Assembly (NCBI RefSeq): GCF_000943565.1
Contig: NZ_JTDW01000017.1
Coordinates: 1-64,000 of the forward strand
DNA: 64,000 nucleotides
Source: Neotamlana sedimentorum
GTDB taxonomy: Bacteria > Bacteroidota > Bacteroidia > Flavobacteriales > Flavobacteriaceae
Direction: 5' to 3'
The notes below the pieces were generated by a model. The model had not been told where the DNA came from, did not search any database, and was given only the letters and a program-made list of their open reading frames with translations. This document shows positions 62,733-64,000 of this stretch, in pieces (position 1 is the stretch's first letter; every line of letters begins with the position of its first letter). Position numbers and translations under genes: made by a program.

Positions 62733-62779
62733 ATTGAACATTAAAAATTATGTTCAATATTATAAAATACGTAATTTTG
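62733..62779 (+). promoter_or_regulatory. Promoter with overlapping inverted repeat for the alpha-oxoamine synthase gene
   Basis: TAATTTTG at 62772-62779 is an exact -7 match. Upstream lies a perfect inverted repeat, ATTGAACAT (62733-62741) and ATGTTCAAT (62750-62758), with an 8-bp spacer. Its right arm covers the -33 position, so a dimeric regulator bound there would act directly on this promoter. The leader to the ATG is about 100 bp. Confidence 0.6.
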
Positions 62780-62880
62780 CGTCCACTAAATAAAAACGAT
62801 TTTAATTTTTTAACCCTTAGCTGCTTAATATAAAACGAATCGTTTAAGTTATAACTATTAATAGCCATAAGAATTAATAA

Positions 62881-64000
62881 ATGAAAGATTTATTTGATAA
62901 AATTTACAGAGATAAAGGACCTCTAGGAAAATGGGCGTCTCATGCTGAAGGATATTTTGTATTTCCTAAATTAGAAGGAGAAATTTCAAATAGAATGAAA
63001 TTTCAAGGAAAAGAAGTTATAACTTGGAGTATTAATGACTACTTAGGGTTAGCTAACCACCCAGAAGTAAGAAAGGTAGACGCTGAAGCTGGTGCTAAAT
63101 ATGGTTCAGCTTACCCAATGGGAGCTAGAATGATGTCTGGTCATACCGATTTACACGAACAACTTCAAAACGAATTAGCTGCTTTTGTTAAAAAAGAAGC
63201 TGCATATTTATTGAATTTTGGATATCAAGGAATGGTTTCTACCATAGATGCTTTGGTATCTAAAAATGATATTATTGTTTATGATGTAGATGCTCACGCA
63301 TGTATTATTGATGGTGTGCGTTTACACCATGGTAAACGTTTTACATATAAGCATAACGATGTTGAAAGTTTAGAAAAAAACTTAGAGCGTGCTACTAAAA
63401 TGGCAGAACAAACAGGTGGAGGAATTTTAGTGATTTCTGAAGGTGTTTTTGGAATGCGTGGAGAACAAGGACGCTTAAAAGAAATTGTTGAACTTAAAAA
63501 GAAGTTTAACTTTAGATTGTTCGTTGATGACGCACATGGTTTTGGTACTTTAGGAGCTACTGGGGCAGGTGCAGGTGAAGAGCAAGGTGTACAAGATGAT
63601 ATTGACGTTTATTTTGCTACGTTCGCAAAATCTATGGCAAGTACAGGAGCTTTTATTGCAGCAGACCAAGAAATTATTGATTATTTAAAGTACAACCTGC
63701 GTTCGCAAATGTTTGCTAAATCTTTACAAATGCAATTAGTTGTTGGTGCTTTAAAACGTTTAGATATGTTACGTACAATGCCAGAGTTAAAACAAAACTT
63801 GTGGACTATTGTTGATGCTTTACAATCTGGATTAAAAAAACGTGGTTTCGATATTGGTACCACACAAAGTTGTGTAACTCCAGTTTACTTAAAAGGAAGT
63901 ATTCCTGAGGCTATGGCTCTTGTAAAAGATTTACGTGAAAATTATGGCGTATTTTGTTCTATTGTGGTTTATCCTGTAATTCCAAAAGGATTAATTTTAT
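62881..64000 (+). CDS. Alpha-oxoamine synthase (KBL/SPT family), 5' part; runs off window
   Basis: The frame is open from ATG 62881 to the right edge: 373 codons of a protein that is usually about 400-420 aa. It is a PLP fold-type I enzyme condensing an amino acid with an acyl thioester. Motifs are INDYLGLANHPEV, SGHTDLHEQL, VDDAHGFGTLG and the PLP Lys250 in ATFAKSMASTGAF. The family includes glycine C-acetyltransferase, serine palmitoyltransferase and the cysteate acyltransferase of sulfonolipid synthesis. Long hydrophobic-substrate types begin like this one (KDLFDKIYRDKGPLGKWA). Serine or cysteate as amino donor fits the lipid habit of flavobacteria, but the substrate is not proven. Confidence 0.85.
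   Translation, partial: MKDLFDKIYRDKGPLGKWASHAEGYFVFPKLEGEISNRMKFQGKEVITWSINDYLGLANHPEVRKVDAEAGAKYGSAYPMGARMMSGHTDLHEQLQNELAAFVKKEAAYLLNFGYQGMVSTIDALVSKNDIIVYDVDAHACIIDGVRLHHGKRFTYKHNDVESLEKNLERATKMAEQTGGGILVISEGVFGMRGEQGRLKEIVELKKKFNFRLFVDDAHGFGTLGATGAGAGEEQGVQDDIDVYFATFAKSMASTGAFIAADQEIIDYLKYNLRSQMFAKSLQMQLVVGALKRLDMLRTMPELKQNLWTIVDALQSGLKKRGFDIGTTQSCVTPVYLKGSIPEAMALVKDLRENYGVFCSIVVYPVIPKGLIL

Overview
The window looks like chromosomal DNA from a member of the Flavobacteriaceae (Bacteroidota). The base composition is low in GC. The promoters that can be read fit the Bacteroidota pattern (TTG, about 19-21 bases, then TAnnTTTG). Ribosome binding sites are A-rich rather than GGAGG. Typical flavobacterial families are present: a long repeat-rich secreted protein, a TonB-type receptor with a carboxypeptidase-like N-terminal domain, the small CAL67264-type membrane protein, and alpha-E/ATP-grasp genes. 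The genus cannot be fixed from the sequence alone. No tRNA, 5S/16S/23S rRNA, CRISPR array, transposase or prophage gene was seen.

Layout. 1-2579 (minus) is the 5' part of a giant repeat-containing secreted protein that runs off the left edge. 2980-7195 holds a SixA-like phosphatase, the polyphosphate pair ppk1-ppx and a small beta-barrel protein. 7192-10071 (minus) is dnaX, a membrane-anchored unknown and miaE. 10183-10711 holds a structured repeat and the RNase P RNA gene rnpB. 10794-13168 (minus) holds an OmpA-type lipoprotein, a glycosyltransferase and an HsdR-N-like protein. 13271-14944 is holA-ung. 15431-22702 is a menaquinone operon (menB, menA, an MBL hydrolase, menC, a CPBP protease, menE) followed by sppA. 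22704-26327 (minus) holds an unknown protein and an acyl-CoA carboxylase beta subunit. 26476-28579 is a MarR-linked redox operon. 28789-33280 holds an OmpA protein, an MFS exporter, a small membrane protein and ettA. 33457-34781 (minus) holds two tiny membrane proteins and an MBL lipoprotein.

34993-44972 is the most intriguing region. It is a long co-directional cluster: a coiled-coil protein, an unknown protein, a AAA+ ATPase with an aromatic pore loop, a Nudix hydrolase, a secreted alpha/beta hydrolase, a DUF6638-like protein and two membrane proteins. It looks like a multi-component, membrane-linked AAA+ machine of unknown function. 45276-49570 holds an unknown coiled-coil membrane protein, a Crp-family regulator, fumC, a peroxiredoxin with a large palindrome upstream, and a 59-aa membrane protein. 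49704-57778 (minus) holds a TonB-family receptor, an ArsC-like protein, a HAD hydrolase, prfB with its programmed frameshift, and a transglutaminase-like/alpha-E/ATP-grasp operon. 57975-64000 holds a threonine aldolase, a YbaB protein, an S9 peptidase, a cysteine-synthase-like enzyme and a partial alpha-oxoamine synthase. The last two could together make the sulfonolipid head group.

Regulatory and RNA signals add to the gene content. Two copies of a structured intergenic element lie at 10183 and 36517. A dispersed short repeat recurs inside the RNase P RNA, inside a terminator loop after ettA, and (in a related form) at 43194. Palindromic operator candidates precede the MarR operon, the peroxiredoxin gene and the alpha-oxoamine synthase gene.
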